This document shows, one piece after another, positions 23,691 to 32,416 of a stretch of 64,000 nt of DNA (positions are counted from its first letter, which is position 1; the number at the start of each line of letters is the position of its first letter). Below the pieces are notes generated by a model. The model was not told where the DNA came from. It worked only from the letters and a program-made list of their open reading frames with translations, and ran no database searches. Origin of the DNA: Pseudomonas protegens CHA0 (GTDB lineage Bacteria > Pseudomonadota > Gammaproteobacteria > Pseudomonadales > Pseudomonadaceae); NCBI RefSeq assembly GCF_000397205.1, contig NC_021237.1, positions 1,799,001 to 1,863,000 on the forward strand, written 5' to 3'. Position numbers and translations under genes: made by a program.

Positions 23691-24886
23691 CGCGCCTCGC
23701 GTTCCTGGCGCAGCTTGGGCGCCTGGTGGTACAGGTACAGGCTCAGCACCAGGCCGGTGCAGGCAGCGATGGCGGCGAACAGGAAGATCGAGGCAAAGCC
23801 GAAACCGGCAGCAATCGCCCCCGCCAGCGGGCCGGTGATGCCCAGCGACAGGTCGATGAACAGCGAGTAGGCTCCCACTGCCGCGCCGCGGCTGGAGGCT
23901 GGCACCAGGTTCACCGCTTCCACCCCCAGGGCCGGGAATACCAGGGAGAAGCCGAAGCCGCTCAGGGCTGCGCCGGCCAGGGCCCAATTGGCATCCGGGG
24001 CCAGCCACAGCAGCAACAGGCCGAGGGTTTCCACCGACAGGCAGGCAATCGCCACGCGAAAGCCGCCGAGGCGGTTGATCAGGTTGCCGAACAGCAGTCG
24101 CGCGCCGATGAAGCTGGCACCGAACAGGCTCAGGCACAGTACGGCGTTGTCCCAGTGTCGGGTGGCGTAGTACAGGGTGATGAAGGTGGCGATGGTGCCA
24201 AAGCCGATGGAGCCCAGGGCCAGGCCGCAGCCGTGGGGAAACACCTTGCCCAGCACGTGGATGAACGGCAAGCGCTCGCCGGCAACGATCGGCGCGGCGA
24301 GTTTCGGCCAGGCCAGCAGCAGGCCGAGCAGCGCCAGCAGGATGATGCTCGCTCCCATGCTCCACAGCCCCAGCCGGCTTACCAGCCACACCCCCAGCGG
24401 CGCGCCAATGGCCAGGGCGCCGTAGCTGGCGATGCCGTTCCAGGAAATCACCTTGGCGGTATTCTGCGCCCCGACCCGGCCGATGCCCCAGCCGATGGAA
24501 CCCGAGCCCACCAGGCTTTCCGCGCTGCCCAGGACCAGGCGGCCGATCAGCAGGCTGATCAGGCTCAGGGTCGGCAGGTTGTGCAGCCAGGCCGAAAGCA
24601 GCATGAACACCCCGCTCAAGCCGCAGCCGGCCAGGCCGTACATCACCGCGCGCTTGCTGCCCAGATTGTCGATGATGCGCCCGGCATAGGGCCGGCTGAG
24701 CAGGGTGGCCAGGTATTGCACGCTGATCACCAGGCCGGCGATCACCGCGCCAAAGCCCAGCTCGCTGTGCACGTAGCCCGGCAATACTGCCAGCGGAATG
24801 CCGATATTCAGGTAGCCGATAAAGGTGAACAGGACGATGGAGACGACGTGCAGCGTGACCGTCAAGGGGCGCTGGGTATCTGGCAT
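23687..24886 (-). CDS. MFS transporter (YhhS/YfcJ-like)
   Basis: A 399-residue major facilitator protein with twelve TM helices. The first-loop signature appears as [22 protein letters not shown], with [17 protein letters not shown] in the middle and [45 protein letters not shown] in helices 10-11, as in the YhhS/YfcJ drug-export subgroup. It probably effluxes a small molecule. The start MPDTQRPL (24886) is preferred over an in-frame TTG at 24913. Its stop overlaps that of arfB by 4 bp. Confidence 0.87.
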   Translation of the reverse strand: MPDTQRPLTVTLHVVSIVLFTFIGYLNIGIPLAVLPGYVHSELGFGAVIAGLVISVQYLATLLSRPYAGRIIDNLGSKRAVMYGLAGCGLSGVFMLLSAWLHNLPTLSLISLLIGRLVLGSAESLVGSGSIGWGIGRVGAQNTAKVISWNGIASYGALAIGAPLGVWLVSRLGLWSMGASIILLALLGLLLAWPKLAAPIVAGERLPFIHVLGKVFPHGCGLALGSIGFGTIATFITLYYATRHWDNAVLCLSLFGASFIGARLLFGNLINRLGGFRVAIACLSVETLGLLLLWLAPDANWALAGAALSGFGFSLVFPALGVEAVNLVPASSRGAAVGAYSLFIDLSLGITGPLAGAIAAGFGFASIFLFAAIAACTGLVLSLYLYHQAPKLRQEREAR

Positions 24887-25002
24887 GGGAAGGGGACCAC
24901 TGCGACAGCTCAATAGATAGGCTGCTTATGATACCGATGTGCAGGGAGGGGTTGTGGGGGAAATCGACGTGTTGTTCAGGTTTTTACCTGGCCGGAGTCG
25001 GT

Positions 25003-25185
25003 TCAGGCGTCATTGTTGCCCAGCAACCGGGTGGTGACCAGGGCGGCCAGGGCGTTTTCCTGGGTGCCGAAGCGGGCCAGCAGAGCGGCCTGTTTTTCTT
25101 CGCTGAGGCGATTCCACACGTCGATCATCTGTTCGGCAGTGCCGATCAGCACGCTGGCTTGGGTTTCGCTGAAGGATTCGGTCAT
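25003..25185 (-). CDS. Small hypothetical protein (60 residues)
   Basis: A 60-residue, mostly helical, acidic protein (MTESFSETQASVLIGTAEQM, then WNRLSEEKQAALLARFGTQENALAAL). It has no signal peptide, TM helix or recognised motif. Codon use matches the neighbours and the amphipathic helix pattern suggests a genuine gene. No strong ribosome-binding site is visible. It lies between the MFS gene and a 43-residue ORF on the same strand. Confidence 0.55.
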   Translation of the reverse strand: MTESFSETQASVLIGTAEQMIDVWNRLSEEKQAALLARFGTQENALAALVTTRLLGNNDA

Positions 25186-25219
25186 GGTGCGGCGGGGCTC
25201 GGGAGGAGGGTTTCAGGCG

Positions 25220-25252
25220 GTGTGGAAAGCGCTTGAGTAGCGCTTTCCACAC
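25220..25252 (-). terminator. Perfect 14-bp hairpin
   Basis: GTGTGGAAAGCGCT-TGAGT-AGCGCTTTCCACAC is a perfect 14-bp stem between two small minus-strand ORFs. It starts 16 nt after the stop of the 43-residue gene and lacks a clear T-run on either side. It is probably a transcript end or mRNA stabiliser. Confidence 0.6.
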
Positions 25253-25268
25253 GGTCTGGTTACAGCTT

Positions 25269-25400
25269 TCAGTCTTCGCTGTCGGCCTTGCGGCTGTCGG
25301 CGGCTTCTTGCACTACAGGCTTGTCGGCACTGGCTTGTGGCGGAGTTGTCTGCTCAGTTTCGTGCAGGCTTGGGAAGGGGAGATTCGGGATCTCATGCAT
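25269..25400 (-). CDS. Small hypothetical protein (43 residues)
   Basis: The ATG at 25400 has GAGGAG 7-8 nt upstream. The 43-residue product starts MHEIPNLPFPSLHE and continues as a polar, acidic, probably disordered tail (TPPQASADKPVVQEAADSRK) ending in SED. No function was recognised. A perfect hairpin lies 16 bp downstream, and an AT-rich upstream segment (about 25415-25515, TTTTTTAAATCG and AAAAAGATTTTTATCG) could hold its promoter. Confidence 0.55.
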   Translation of the reverse strand: MHEIPNLPFPSLHETEQTTPPQASADKPVVQEAADSRKADSED

Positions 25401-25549
25401 GTCGTTGCTCCTCGCAAAGTCTGTTTTTTAAATCGCTGGGTAGATCCGCGCTTTTAAAAAGCTTGGGCAGGATACAGCACTGGAAATGACAAAAAGATTT
25501 TTATCGCGCTTTTTGGGATGAAAGGGATTTCATCGAGTGGTGCGGCTTG

Positions 25550-25583
25550 CCGTCACAGGCAGCCAGAGGGCTGCCTGTGACGG
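25550..25583 (-). terminator. Perfect 15-bp hairpin downstream of phhC
   Basis: CCGTCACAGGCAGCC-AGAG-GGCTGCCTGTGACGG is a perfect 15-bp stem with a 4-nt loop, 11 nt beyond the phhC stop. There is no T-run. It is a likely transcript end or 3' stabiliser of the phhABC mRNA. Confidence 0.7.
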
Positions 25584-25594
25584 TGCGCAAGTTG

Positions 25595-26785
25595 CTATAC
25601 GACCCGGGCGATGGCTTCAGCCAGCAAGTCCAGGCGGCTGGCGTCGATCCCGGCCACGTTGGCGCGGCCGGAGCTGACCATGTACACGCTGTGGTGGTCA
25701 CGCAGTTCCTGGACCTGGGCAGGGCTCAGGCCGGTGTAGGAGAACATTCCCCGTTGCACGCCGATATGCGCGAAACGTTCGGCCAGGCCGTAAGGCTGCA
25801 AGGCCTCCAGCAGGCCGGCGCGCAGTTGCGCGATCCGCAGGCGCATGGTTTCCACTTCGTCGGCCCAGAGGCTTTTCAGCTCCGGGTCGCCGAGGATGGT
25901 GGCGACCACCGCCGCGCCGTGATCCGGTGGCGTGGACCACAGGTTACGGGCGATATGGGCCAGTTGGCTGCGCACATCGAGCAGTTTCTCGGTGTCCTGG
26001 GTGCAGACGATCAAAGCGCCGGTCCGGTCGCGGTACAGGCCGAAGTTCTTCGAGCAGGAACTGGTGATCAGCACTTCCGGCAGTTCGGCGGCGAACAGCC
26101 GCACTGCCCAGGCATCCTGCTCCAGGCCATCGCCGAAGCCCTGGTAGGCGAAGTCGATCAGCGGCAGCAGCTTGCGGCTGCGTACCACGTCCAGCACGCG
26201 TTGCCAGTCGGGGTGGCCGAGGTCGAAGCCGGTGGGGTTGTGGCAGCAGGCGTGCAGCAACACCACGTCGCCCTCGGGCACCTGGTTCAGGGTCGCCAGC
26301 ATGGCCTCGACGTCCAGGCGGTTGTCGCTGCCCACATAGGGGTAGTGACTGACCTTGACCCCGGCCGCGGCAAAGATGGTCTCGTGGATCGGCCAGGTCG
26401 GGTTGCTCAGCCACACGCCACGGCCCGGCAGGCAGTGGGCGATGAAGTCGGCACTCAGGCGCAGGGCGCCAGTGCCGCCCGGGGTCTGCGTGGCGCCGGC
26501 ACGCTGGGTGGCGATCAGTTTCGAATCGCTGCCCAGTACCAGTTCATTGATCACCTTGCCGAAGGCCGCGTCGCCATGGCCGCCGATGTAGATCTTGGTG
26601 TCCTGGCTGTCCACCAGGCGCTGTTCGGCCAGCTTCACCGAGCGCGGGATCGGCGTCAGGCCCTGGGAGTCCTTGTAGACCCCCACGCCGAGGTCGAACT
26701 TGCGCGGGTTGGGATCGTTGGCGTAGGCCCCCATCAGGCCGAGAATCGGGTCGCCGGGAACCCGGCCGATGGCGTCGAAGTGCAT
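25595..26785 (-). CDS. phhC: Aromatic amino acid aminotransferase PhhC
   Basis: A 396-residue class I PLP aminotransferase. Motifs include PTWPIHETIF, the substrate/PLP contact HACCHNPTGFDLG, FAYQGFGDGLEQDAWAVR and the Schiff-base lysine in SSCSKNFGLYRDRTGAL. It transaminates tyrosine and phenylalanine with 2-oxoglutarate, feeding 4-hydroxyphenylpyruvate to the homogentisate route. The start codon overlaps the phhB stop (TAATG), so translation is coupled. It is the last gene of the phhABC operon and is followed by a strong hairpin. Confidence 0.93.
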   Translation of the reverse strand: MHFDAIGRVPGDPILGLMGAYANDPNPRKFDLGVGVYKDSQGLTPIPRSVKLAEQRLVDSQDTKIYIGGHGDAAFGKVINELVLGSDSKLIATQRAGATQTPGGTGALRLSADFIAHCLPGRGVWLSNPTWPIHETIFAAAGVKVSHYPYVGSDNRLDVEAMLATLNQVPEGDVVLLHACCHNPTGFDLGHPDWQRVLDVVRSRKLLPLIDFAYQGFGDGLEQDAWAVRLFAAELPEVLITSSCSKNFGLYRDRTGALIVCTQDTEKLLDVRSQLAHIARNLWSTPPDHGAAVVATILGDPELKSLWADEVETMRLRIAQLRAGLLEALQPYGLAERFAHIGVQRGMFSYTGLSPAQVQELRDHHSVYMVSSGRANVAGIDASRLDLLAEAIARVV

Positions 26786-27141
26786 TACTTGCGTCCTTCT
26801 GCGGTCTTGGCCACTTCATCGGTGCGGGCTGCCATGATGAAGTCGTTGCGGTGCAGGCCCTTGATCGAGTGGCTCCACCAGGTCACGGTGACCTTGCCCC
26901 ACTCGGTGAGCAGGCCCGGGTGGTGGCCTTCGGCCTCGGAGATCTCGCCCATGGCGTTGGTGAAGGCCAGGGCAAATTTGAAGTTCTTGAACAGGAAGAC
27001 TTTTTCCAGCTGCATCACGCCATCGCGAACTTCGATGTTCCAGTCAGGGATCTGCTTGATCAGTACCGGCAGTTCTTCGTCGCTGACTTGAGGAGCATCG
27101 GCACGGCAGGCTTCGCAATGGGCTTGGTTCAGAGCGGTCAT
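26785..27141 (-). CDS. phhB: Pterin-4a-carbinolamine dehydratase PhhB
   Basis: A 118-residue protein of the PCD/DCoH family. The active-site histidine motif appears as [38 protein letters not shown], with [18 protein letters not shown] before it. It dehydrates the 4a-hydroxy-tetrahydropterin made by PhhA so that the cofactor can be recycled, and in Pseudomonas it is also needed for PhhA accumulation. It lies between phhA and phhC, 70 bp after phhA and overlapping phhC by one base. Confidence 0.93.
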   Translation of the reverse strand: MTALNQAHCEACRADAPQVSDEELPVLIKQIPDWNIEVRDGVMQLEKVFLFKNFKFALAFTNAMGEISEAEGHHPGLLTEWGKVTVTWWSHSIKGLHRNDFIMAARTDEVAKTAEGRK

Positions 27142-27211
27142 GGTGGGTTCCCAGGATTCAATTCTTGTTGGAAGTTACTATCTTTCGCAGCGGCTCGCGA
27201 GTGCGGGCCGC

Positions 27212-28003
27212 TCAGGCCGCCTTGGGTTTTGGCGGAAACTTGGGGGCGTGCAGGCCCAGCTGCATGCCTTGGTGGACCAGGGCCATGATGTCTTCGTGGG
27301 CTAGGTCGAACAGGCGCTTGAGGTTGGGCAGGGTGAAATAGATCGGCTGCAGGATGTCGATGCGATACGGCGTGCGCATGGCTTCCAGCGGGTCGAAGGC
27401 CTGGTGTTCCGGCTCTTCGGACAAGCTGTACACGGTCTCCTTGGGCGAGGACAGGATGCCGCCGCCATAGATGCGCCGCCCGGCCGGGGTGTCCACCAGG
27501 CCGAACTCGATGGTCATCCAGTACAGGCGCGCAAGGTACACCCGCTCTTCCTTGGTGGCTTGCAGGCCGAGCTTGCCGTAGGTGTGGGTGAATTCGGCGA
27601 ACCAGGGGTTGGTCAGCAGCGGGCAGTGGCCAAAGATCTCGTGGAAGATGTCCGGCTCTTGCAGGTAGTCGAGTTCTTCGCGGGTGCGAATGAAGGTCGC
27701 CACGGGAAAGCGCTTGCTGGCCAGCAGTTCGAAGAAAGTCTGGAAGGGGATCAGCGCTGGTACCCGGGCCACTTGCCAGCCGGTGGTTTCACCCAGGACC
27801 TTGTTGATTTCGCCCAGTTGCGGAATACGGTCGTGGGGCAAGCCGAGCTTGTCGATGCCGTCCAGGTATTCCTGGCACGCACGACCCTCGATCACTTTCA
27901 ACTGGCGTGTGATCAGGGTGTTCCACACCGCGTGCTCTTCGGGTGGATAGTCGATAAAACCTTGCGCGTCGGGCTCGCGGGCCACGTACTGCGTCTGCTT
28001 CAT
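27212..28003 (-). CDS. phhA: Phenylalanine-4-hydroxylase PhhA
   Basis: A 263-residue bacterial-length, catalytic-domain-only aromatic amino acid hydroxylase. The iron ligands are His121 and His126 in DIFHEIFGHCPLL and Glu166 in YWMTIEFGLV. It converts Phe to Tyr using O2 and tetrahydropterin in the cytoplasm. It is the first gene of phhABC, and phhR is divergent upstream. The 307-bp gap holds a TyrR-type box at 28118-28135, consistent with induction by PhhR in the presence of Phe or Tyr. Confidence 0.94.
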   Translation of the reverse strand: MKQTQYVAREPDAQGFIDYPPEEHAVWNTLITRQLKVIEGRACQEYLDGIDKLGLPHDRIPQLGEINKVLGETTGWQVARVPALIPFQTFFELLASKRFPVATFIRTREELDYLQEPDIFHEIFGHCPLLTNPWFAEFTHTYGKLGLQATKEERVYLARLYWMTIEFGLVDTPAGRRIYGGGILSSPKETVYSLSEEPEHQAFDPLEAMRTPYRIDILQPIYFTLPNLKRLFDLAHEDIMALVHQGMQLGLHAPKFPPKPKAA

Positions 28004-28310
28004 GCTGCTCTCCTGCCAGGGGATGCGTTCTTGTTATGTGTGACCCCAGTGATACCCGAGGGTGCGACGCTTTGCAGCAGGTGGCCGGTGCGGTTGGAGG
28101 GCTGTTGCGCATCAATTTGTAAAGTAAACGTTACGAATCTGGCGGAGTCTCCACCCTGTGGTGGGTTTTCAGGTTTGAAAAAGCGGTTTGCTGTCACATA
28201 ATCTTGACGACTATCTGCGCCATCCTGCAGAAAGTTTGTAAAGCCCGATGCCATAAGCGTCGGTTTTCGGCGCTTATGCCTTTCACTGTCAGTCCCAGGG
28301 CCTTCCTTCT
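28004..28310. promoter_or_regulatory. phhA-phhR divergent control region
   Basis: A 307-bp region without a gene. It holds a PhhR/TyrR-type box at 28118-28135 (TGTAAA-GTAAAC-GTTACG against TGTAAA-N6-TTTACA), a second TGTAAA half-site near 28237, and an imperfect palindrome at 28250-28275 (GCCATAAGCGTCGG/GCGCTTATG). No unambiguous -24/-12 sequence toward phhA was found. Confidence 0.5.
28118..28135 (-). promoter_or_regulatory. Putative PhhR (TyrR-type) operator
   Basis: TGTAAA-GTAAAC-GTTACG: the first half-site is exact and the second agrees at four of six positions with TTTACA. It is centred about 123 bp upstream of phhA and 184 bp upstream of phhR. Confidence 0.5.
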
Positions 28311-29879
28311 ATGCGTATCAAAGTTCACTGCCAGAATCGCATCGGCATCCTGCGCGACATTCTCAACCTGCTGGTGGAATACGGGATCAACGTGGCCCGT
28401 GGCGAGGTGGGGGGCGAGCATGGCAATGCCATCTATCTGCACTGCCCGAACCTGATCAACCTGCAATTCCAGGCGCTGCGCCCCAAGTTCGAGTCCATCG
28501 CCGGGGTGTTTGGCGTCAAGCGAGTCGGGTTGATGCCCAGCGAGCGCCGGCACATGGAGCTCAATGCGCTGTTGGGGGCTCTGGAGTTCCCGGTGCTGTC
28601 CATCGACATGGGCGGCTCCATCGTGGCGGCGAACCGGGCCGCAGCGCAGTTGCTCGGGGTGCGGGTGGACGAGGTGCCGGGCATTCCCCTGTCGCGCTAC
28701 GCCGAAGACTTCGACCTGCCGGAACTGGTGCGGGCCAACCAGTCGCGGATCAACGGGTTGCGAGTCAAGGTCAGGGGCGATGTGTTCCTGGCGGACATCG
28801 CGCCGCTGCAATCGGAACATGACGACAGCGAAGCCATGGCCGGCGCGGTATTGACCTTGCACCGGGCGGATCGCGTTGGCGAGCGCATCTACAACGTGCG
28901 CAAGCAGGAGCTGCGGGGCTTCGACAGCATCTTCCAGAGTTCGAAGGTCATGGCGGCGGTGGTGCGTGAGGCTCGGCGCATGGCGCCGCTGGATGCGCCG
29001 CTGCTGATCGAGGGCGAGACCGGGACCGGCAAGGAGCTGCTGGCCCGTGCCTGTCACCTGGCCAGCCCGCGCGGGCAGTCGCCGCTGATGGCCCTGAACT
29101 GCGCCGGGTTGCCGGAGTCCATGGCCGAGACCGAGCTGTTCGGCTACGGCCCCGGCGCCTTCGAGGGGGCTCGGGCAGAGGGCAAGCTGGGGCTGCTGGA
29201 GCTGACCGCCGGTGGCACCCTGTTTCTCGACGGGGTAGGGGAGATGAGCCCGCGCTTGCAGGTCAAGCTGCTGCGCTTCCTGCAGGATGGCTGCTTCCGC
29301 CGGGTCGGCAGCGATGAAGAGGTGTACCTGGATGTGCGGGTGATCTGCGCGACCCAGGTGGATCTTTCCGAGTTGTGCGCCAGGGGCGAGTTCCGTCAGG
29401 ACCTCTATCACCGGTTGAATGTGCTGTCCCTGCACATTCCGCCATTGCGCGAATGCCTCGACGGCCTGACCCCCCTGGTGGAGCACTTTCTCGACCAGGC
29501 CAGCCGGCAGATCGGTTGCCCGTTGCCGCGTCTGGCGCCGGCGGCCATGGAACGCCTCAGTCACTACCACTGGCCGGGCAATGTGCGGCAACTGGAGAAC
29601 GTGCTGTTTCAGGCGGTTTCCCTGTGCGATGGCGGTACGGTCAAGACCGAGCACATCCGGCTGCCGGACTATGGTGCGCGCCAGCCGCTTGGCGATTTCT
29701 CCCTGGAGGGTGGCCTGGAACAGATTGTCGGGCGCTTTGAAAAGGCCGTGCTCGAGAGTCTGTACGCCGAGCACCCCAGTAGCCGTCAGCTGGGCAAGCG
29801 GCTGGGGGTTTCCCACACCACCATCGCCAACAAACTGCGCGAATACGAGGTCGGCAGGAATGCCGGCGACAATCCCTAG
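28311..29879 (+). CDS. phhR: Aromatic amino acid-responsive regulator PhhR (TyrR-like)
   Basis: A 522-residue TyrR-type regulator. It has an ACT domain (1-75, MRIKVHCQNRIGILRDILNLL), a PAS domain (about 85-190), an AAA+ domain with Walker A GETGTGKE at 235-242, and a C-terminal Fis-like HTH (SRQLGKRLGVSHTTIANKLREYEV). The loop that contacts sigma54 (GAFTGA in true enhancer-binding proteins) is GAFEGA at 282-287. As in TyrR, this suggests action with sigma70 RNA polymerase or by looping rather than classical sigma54 activation. It controls phhABC in response to Phe and Tyr. The flgF operon begins about 200 bp downstream. Confidence 0.92.
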   Translation: MRIKVHCQNRIGILRDILNLLVEYGINVARGEVGGEHGNAIYLHCPNLINLQFQALRPKFESIAGVFGVKRVGLMPSERRHMELNALLGALEFPVLSIDMGGSIVAANRAAAQLLGVRVDEVPGIPLSRYAEDFDLPELVRANQSRINGLRVKVRGDVFLADIAPLQSEHDDSEAMAGAVLTLHRADRVGERIYNVRKQELRGFDSIFQSSKVMAAVVREARRMAPLDAPLLIEGETGTGKELLARACHLASPRGQSPLMALNCAGLPESMAETELFGYGPGAFEGARAEGKLGLLELTAGGTLFLDGVGEMSPRLQVKLLRFLQDGCFRRVGSDEEVYLDVRVICATQVDLSELCARGEFRQDLYHRLNVLSLHIPPLRECLDGLTPLVEHFLDQASRQIGCPLPRLAPAAMERLSHYHWPGNVRQLENVLFQAVSLCDGGTVKTEHIRLPDYGARQPLGDFSLEGGLEQIVGRFEKAVLESLYAEHPSSRQLGKRLGVSHTTIANKLREYEVGRNAGDNP

Positions 29880-30012
29880 GCTTGTATCCGGGCCGTTACT
29901 TGCCGGTAGCGGCATAAGACCGCCGTTTTTCCGTCTTCTGCCAGCGCTGTTTTTTCCTCTGTAATCAGGCAAAGCCTTGCCCCGCCTGGGGATCACCACT
30001 GCGTGAAAAAGT

Positions 30013-30028
30013 TGGTGCGCTTATTGCT
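30013..30028 (+). promoter_or_regulatory. Sigma54 promoter of the flgF operon
   Basis: TGGTGCGCTTATTGCT fits the RpoN pattern TGGYRY-N4-TTGCW, with GG and GC exactly 10 nt apart. It lies 57 nt before the flgF start codon. A FleQ- or FleR-class activator is expected. Confidence 0.75.
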
Positions 30029-30084
30029 TATGGCTTCGCAGTACAGCGGTGGGCGGCAAACGTCCGGCAGACAGAGGAAAGACT

Positions 30085-30825
30085 GTGGACAAGTACCTTT
30101 ATGTGGCAATGACCGGCGCCAGCCAGAATGCACTGGCGCAAAAGGCTCATGCCAACAATCTGGCGAACATCTCTACCAATGGTTTTCAGCGCGACCTGGA
30201 GCAGGCCCGTGCGATGCCGGTATTTGGTGACAGCTTTCCGGCGCGCGCCTTTGCCATGAGCGAGCGCCCGGCAACGGATTTCAGTGCCGGCTCGATGGTG
30301 GAGACCGGTCGTGACCTGGACGTGGCCGTCAGCGGCAACGGCTGGATCGCCGTGCAGAGCCCCGACGGCAGCGAAAGCTATGTGCGTACCGGCAGTTTGA
30401 ATGTCGACGCCCTGGGTGTGCTGCGCGCCGGCAACGGCATGCCGGTGATGGGCAATGGCGGCCCGATCGCCGTGCCACCCGAGCAGAAGATCGAAGTTGG
30501 CCAGGACGGCACCATCAGTATCCGTGCCATGGGCGAGGGCCCGCGAGTCATGGCCGAGGTCGACCGCATCAAGCTGGTCAACCCGGACATCAAGAACCTC
30601 ACCAAAGGCCTGGACGGCTCGATCAAGACCAAGGACGGCCAGCCGGCACCCGCCGATGCCAATGTCCAGGTGGTCTCGGGCTTCCTGGAGTCGAGCAACG
30701 TCAACGCCGTTGAAGAGATGACCGCGGTGCTGGCCCTGTCCCGGCAGTTCGAATTGCACGTGAAGATGATGAACAGCGCCAAAGAAGACGACCAGGCCAT
30801 GGCTCGGGTCTTGCAGATCAGCTAA
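30085..30825 (+). CDS. flgF: Flagellar basal-body rod protein FlgF
   Basis: A 246-residue proximal-rod protein. The conserved N terminus DKYLYVAMTGASQNALAQKAHANNLANISTNGFQRDL and the C-terminal SSNVNAVEEMTAVLALSRQFELHVKMM are the paired coiled-coil segments of rod and hook proteins. The GTG start at 30085 has AGAGGAAAG upstream and restores the standard MDKYLYVAMTGA N terminus; a longer frame from 30049 lacks a site. It is the first gene of flgFGHIJKL and follows the sigma54 promoter at 30013. Confidence 0.95.
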   Translation: MDKYLYVAMTGASQNALAQKAHANNLANISTNGFQRDLEQARAMPVFGDSFPARAFAMSERPATDFSAGSMVETGRDLDVAVSGNGWIAVQSPDGSESYVRTGSLNVDALGVLRAGNGMPVMGNGGPIAVPPEQKIEVGQDGTISIRAMGEGPRVMAEVDRIKLVNPDIKNLTKGLDGSIKTKDGQPAPADANVQVVSGFLESSNVNAVEEMTAVLALSRQFELHVKMMNSAKEDDQAMARVLQIS

Positions 30826-30870
30826 TTACCAGTATCTAGCGCCGTAAAACAGGCGCGAGAGGAGAAATCA

Positions 30871-31656
30871 ATGCTTCCGGCTCTATGGGTTGCCAAAACC
30901 GGTCTGTCCGCCCAGGACACCAACCTGACCGTCATTTCCAACAACCTGGCGAACGTCTCGACCACGGGCTTCAAACGTGATCGCGCCGAGTTCCAGGACC
31001 TGCTGTACCAGATCAAGCGTCAGCCGGGGGCCCAGTCCACCCAGGACAGCGAGCTGCCAACCGGCCTGCAGGTCGGTACCGGTGTGCGCATTGTCGGCAC
31101 CCAGAAGAACTTCACCGCCGGCAGCCTGCAGACCACCGAGCAACCTCTGGACCTGGCCATCAACGGACGCGGTTTCTTCCAGATCCTGCAGCCCGATGGC
31201 ACCACGGCCTACACCCGTGACGGTACTTTCCACCTGAACTCCGACGGCCAGATCGTCACCGCCAGCGGTTTTGCCCTGGAGCCTGCGGTTGTCGTGCCCA
31301 ACGATGCGCAGACCTTCACCGTAGGCCAGGACGGCACCGTGTCCATCACCATTGCCGGCAACCCGGCGTCCCAGGTGATCGGCAACCTGCAAACCGCCGA
31401 CTTCATCAACCCGGCGGGCCTGCAGGCCCAGGGCAACAACCTGTTCCTGGAAACCGCCGCCAGTGGCGCGCCGCAGATCGGTACCCCGGGCCTCAACGGT
31501 TTCGGCACCACGCTGCAGAACACCCTGGAAGCCTCCAACGTCAGCACCGTTGAGGAGATGGTCAACATGATCACCACTCAGCGCGCTTACGAGATGAACT
31601 CCAAGGTGATCTCCACCGCGGACCAGATGCTCTCGTTCATTACGCAGAAGCTGTAA
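30871..31656 (+). CDS. flgG: Flagellar distal rod protein FlgG
   Basis: A 261-residue protein of standard length. It begins MLPALWVAKTGLSAQDTNLTVISNNLANVSTTGFKRDRAEFQDLLY and ends with EASNVSTVEEMVNMITTQRAYEMNSKVISTADQMLSFITQKL, the canonical FlgG termini. About 26 copies form the distal rod that crosses the periplasm inside the P and L rings. It is the second gene of the operon, 45 bp after flgF, with GAGAGGAG upstream. Confidence 0.96.
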   Translation: MLPALWVAKTGLSAQDTNLTVISNNLANVSTTGFKRDRAEFQDLLYQIKRQPGAQSTQDSELPTGLQVGTGVRIVGTQKNFTAGSLQTTEQPLDLAINGRGFFQILQPDGTTAYTRDGTFHLNSDGQIVTASGFALEPAVVVPNDAQTFTVGQDGTVSITIAGNPASQVIGNLQTADFINPAGLQAQGNNLFLETAASGAPQIGTPGLNGFGTTLQNTLEASNVSTVEEMVNMITTQRAYEMNSKVISTADQMLSFITQKL

Positions 31657-31717
31657 TCAAGTCTTGAGGTCGCCACGGGTCTGAAGTGGTGCACCGGCAA
31701 CATCGTGAGGAAGGGTC

Positions 31718-32413
31718 ATGAATCGGTTTATTTGTGTTCTAGCGCTGAGTGGGAGTGCCGTGCTCGCGGGCTGTGTCGCCCCGCCGCCCAAGCCCAATGA
31801 CCCTTACTACGCGCCGGTGCTGCCGCGTACGCCGCTGCCTTCCGCGTCCAACAACGGTTCGATCTACCAGGCCGGCTTCGAGCAGAACCTGTACAGCGAC
31901 CGCAAGGCGTTCCGGGTCGGTGACATCATCACCATCACCCTGAACGAGCGGACCAACGCCAGCAAGGGTGCCAACTCGGCGCTGACCAAGACCAGTTCCA
32001 ACAGCATTGGCCTGACCTCGCTGTTCGGTGCCGTGCCCAACACCAACAACCCGCTGGGCGACGGCGACCTGACCCTGAATGCCGGCTACAGCGGCAATCG
32101 CGCCACCAAGGGCGACAGCAAGGCGGCCCAGAGCAATAGCCTGACCGGTTCGATCACCGTGACCGTGGCCGACGTACTGCCCAACGGCATCATCGCGGTG
32201 CGTGGCGAGAAGTGGATGACCCTCAACACCGGCGATGAGCTGGTGCGGATTGCAGGCCTGGTACGGGCGGACGACATCGCCACCGACAACACCGTGTCCT
32301 CGACCCGGGTCGCGGATGCACGCATTACCTATTCGGGCACCGGCTCGTTTGCCGATGCCAACCAGCCTGGCTGGTTCGACCGTTTCTTCCTCAGCCCGCT
32401 GTTCCCTTTCTAG
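31718..32413 (+). CDS. flgH: Flagellar L-ring lipoprotein FlgH
   Basis: A 231-residue outer-membrane lipoprotein. The signal peptide ends in the lipobox LAGC with the acylated cysteine at 19, followed by [15 protein letters not shown]. The body contains the FlgH motif [23 protein letters not shown] and the C-terminal [33 protein letters not shown]. It builds the outer-membrane bushing around the rod. Its stop codon is 3 bp before the flgI ATG. Confidence 0.96.
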   Translation: MNRFICVLALSGSAVLAGCVAPPPKPNDPYYAPVLPRTPLPSASNNGSIYQAGFEQNLYSDRKAFRVGDIITITLNERTNASKGANSALTKTSSNSIGLTSLFGAVPNTNNPLGDGDLTLNAGYSGNRATKGDSKAAQSNSLTGSITVTVADVLPNGIIAVRGEKWMTLNTGDELVRIAGLVRADDIATDNTVSSTRVADARITYSGTGSFADANQPGWFDRFFLSPLFPF

Positions 32414-32416
32414 GTG

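Noticed and set aside
28010..28110. A possible sigma54 promoter for phhA (GGCCACCTGCTGC on the minus strand)
   Set aside because: The GG and GC are 9 rather than 10 nt apart and the -24 element is poor, so it was not listed.
28194..29999. A 601-codon antisense frame opposite phhR
   Set aside because: No recognisable domain. The sense strand encodes a complete ACT-PAS-AAA-HTH protein.
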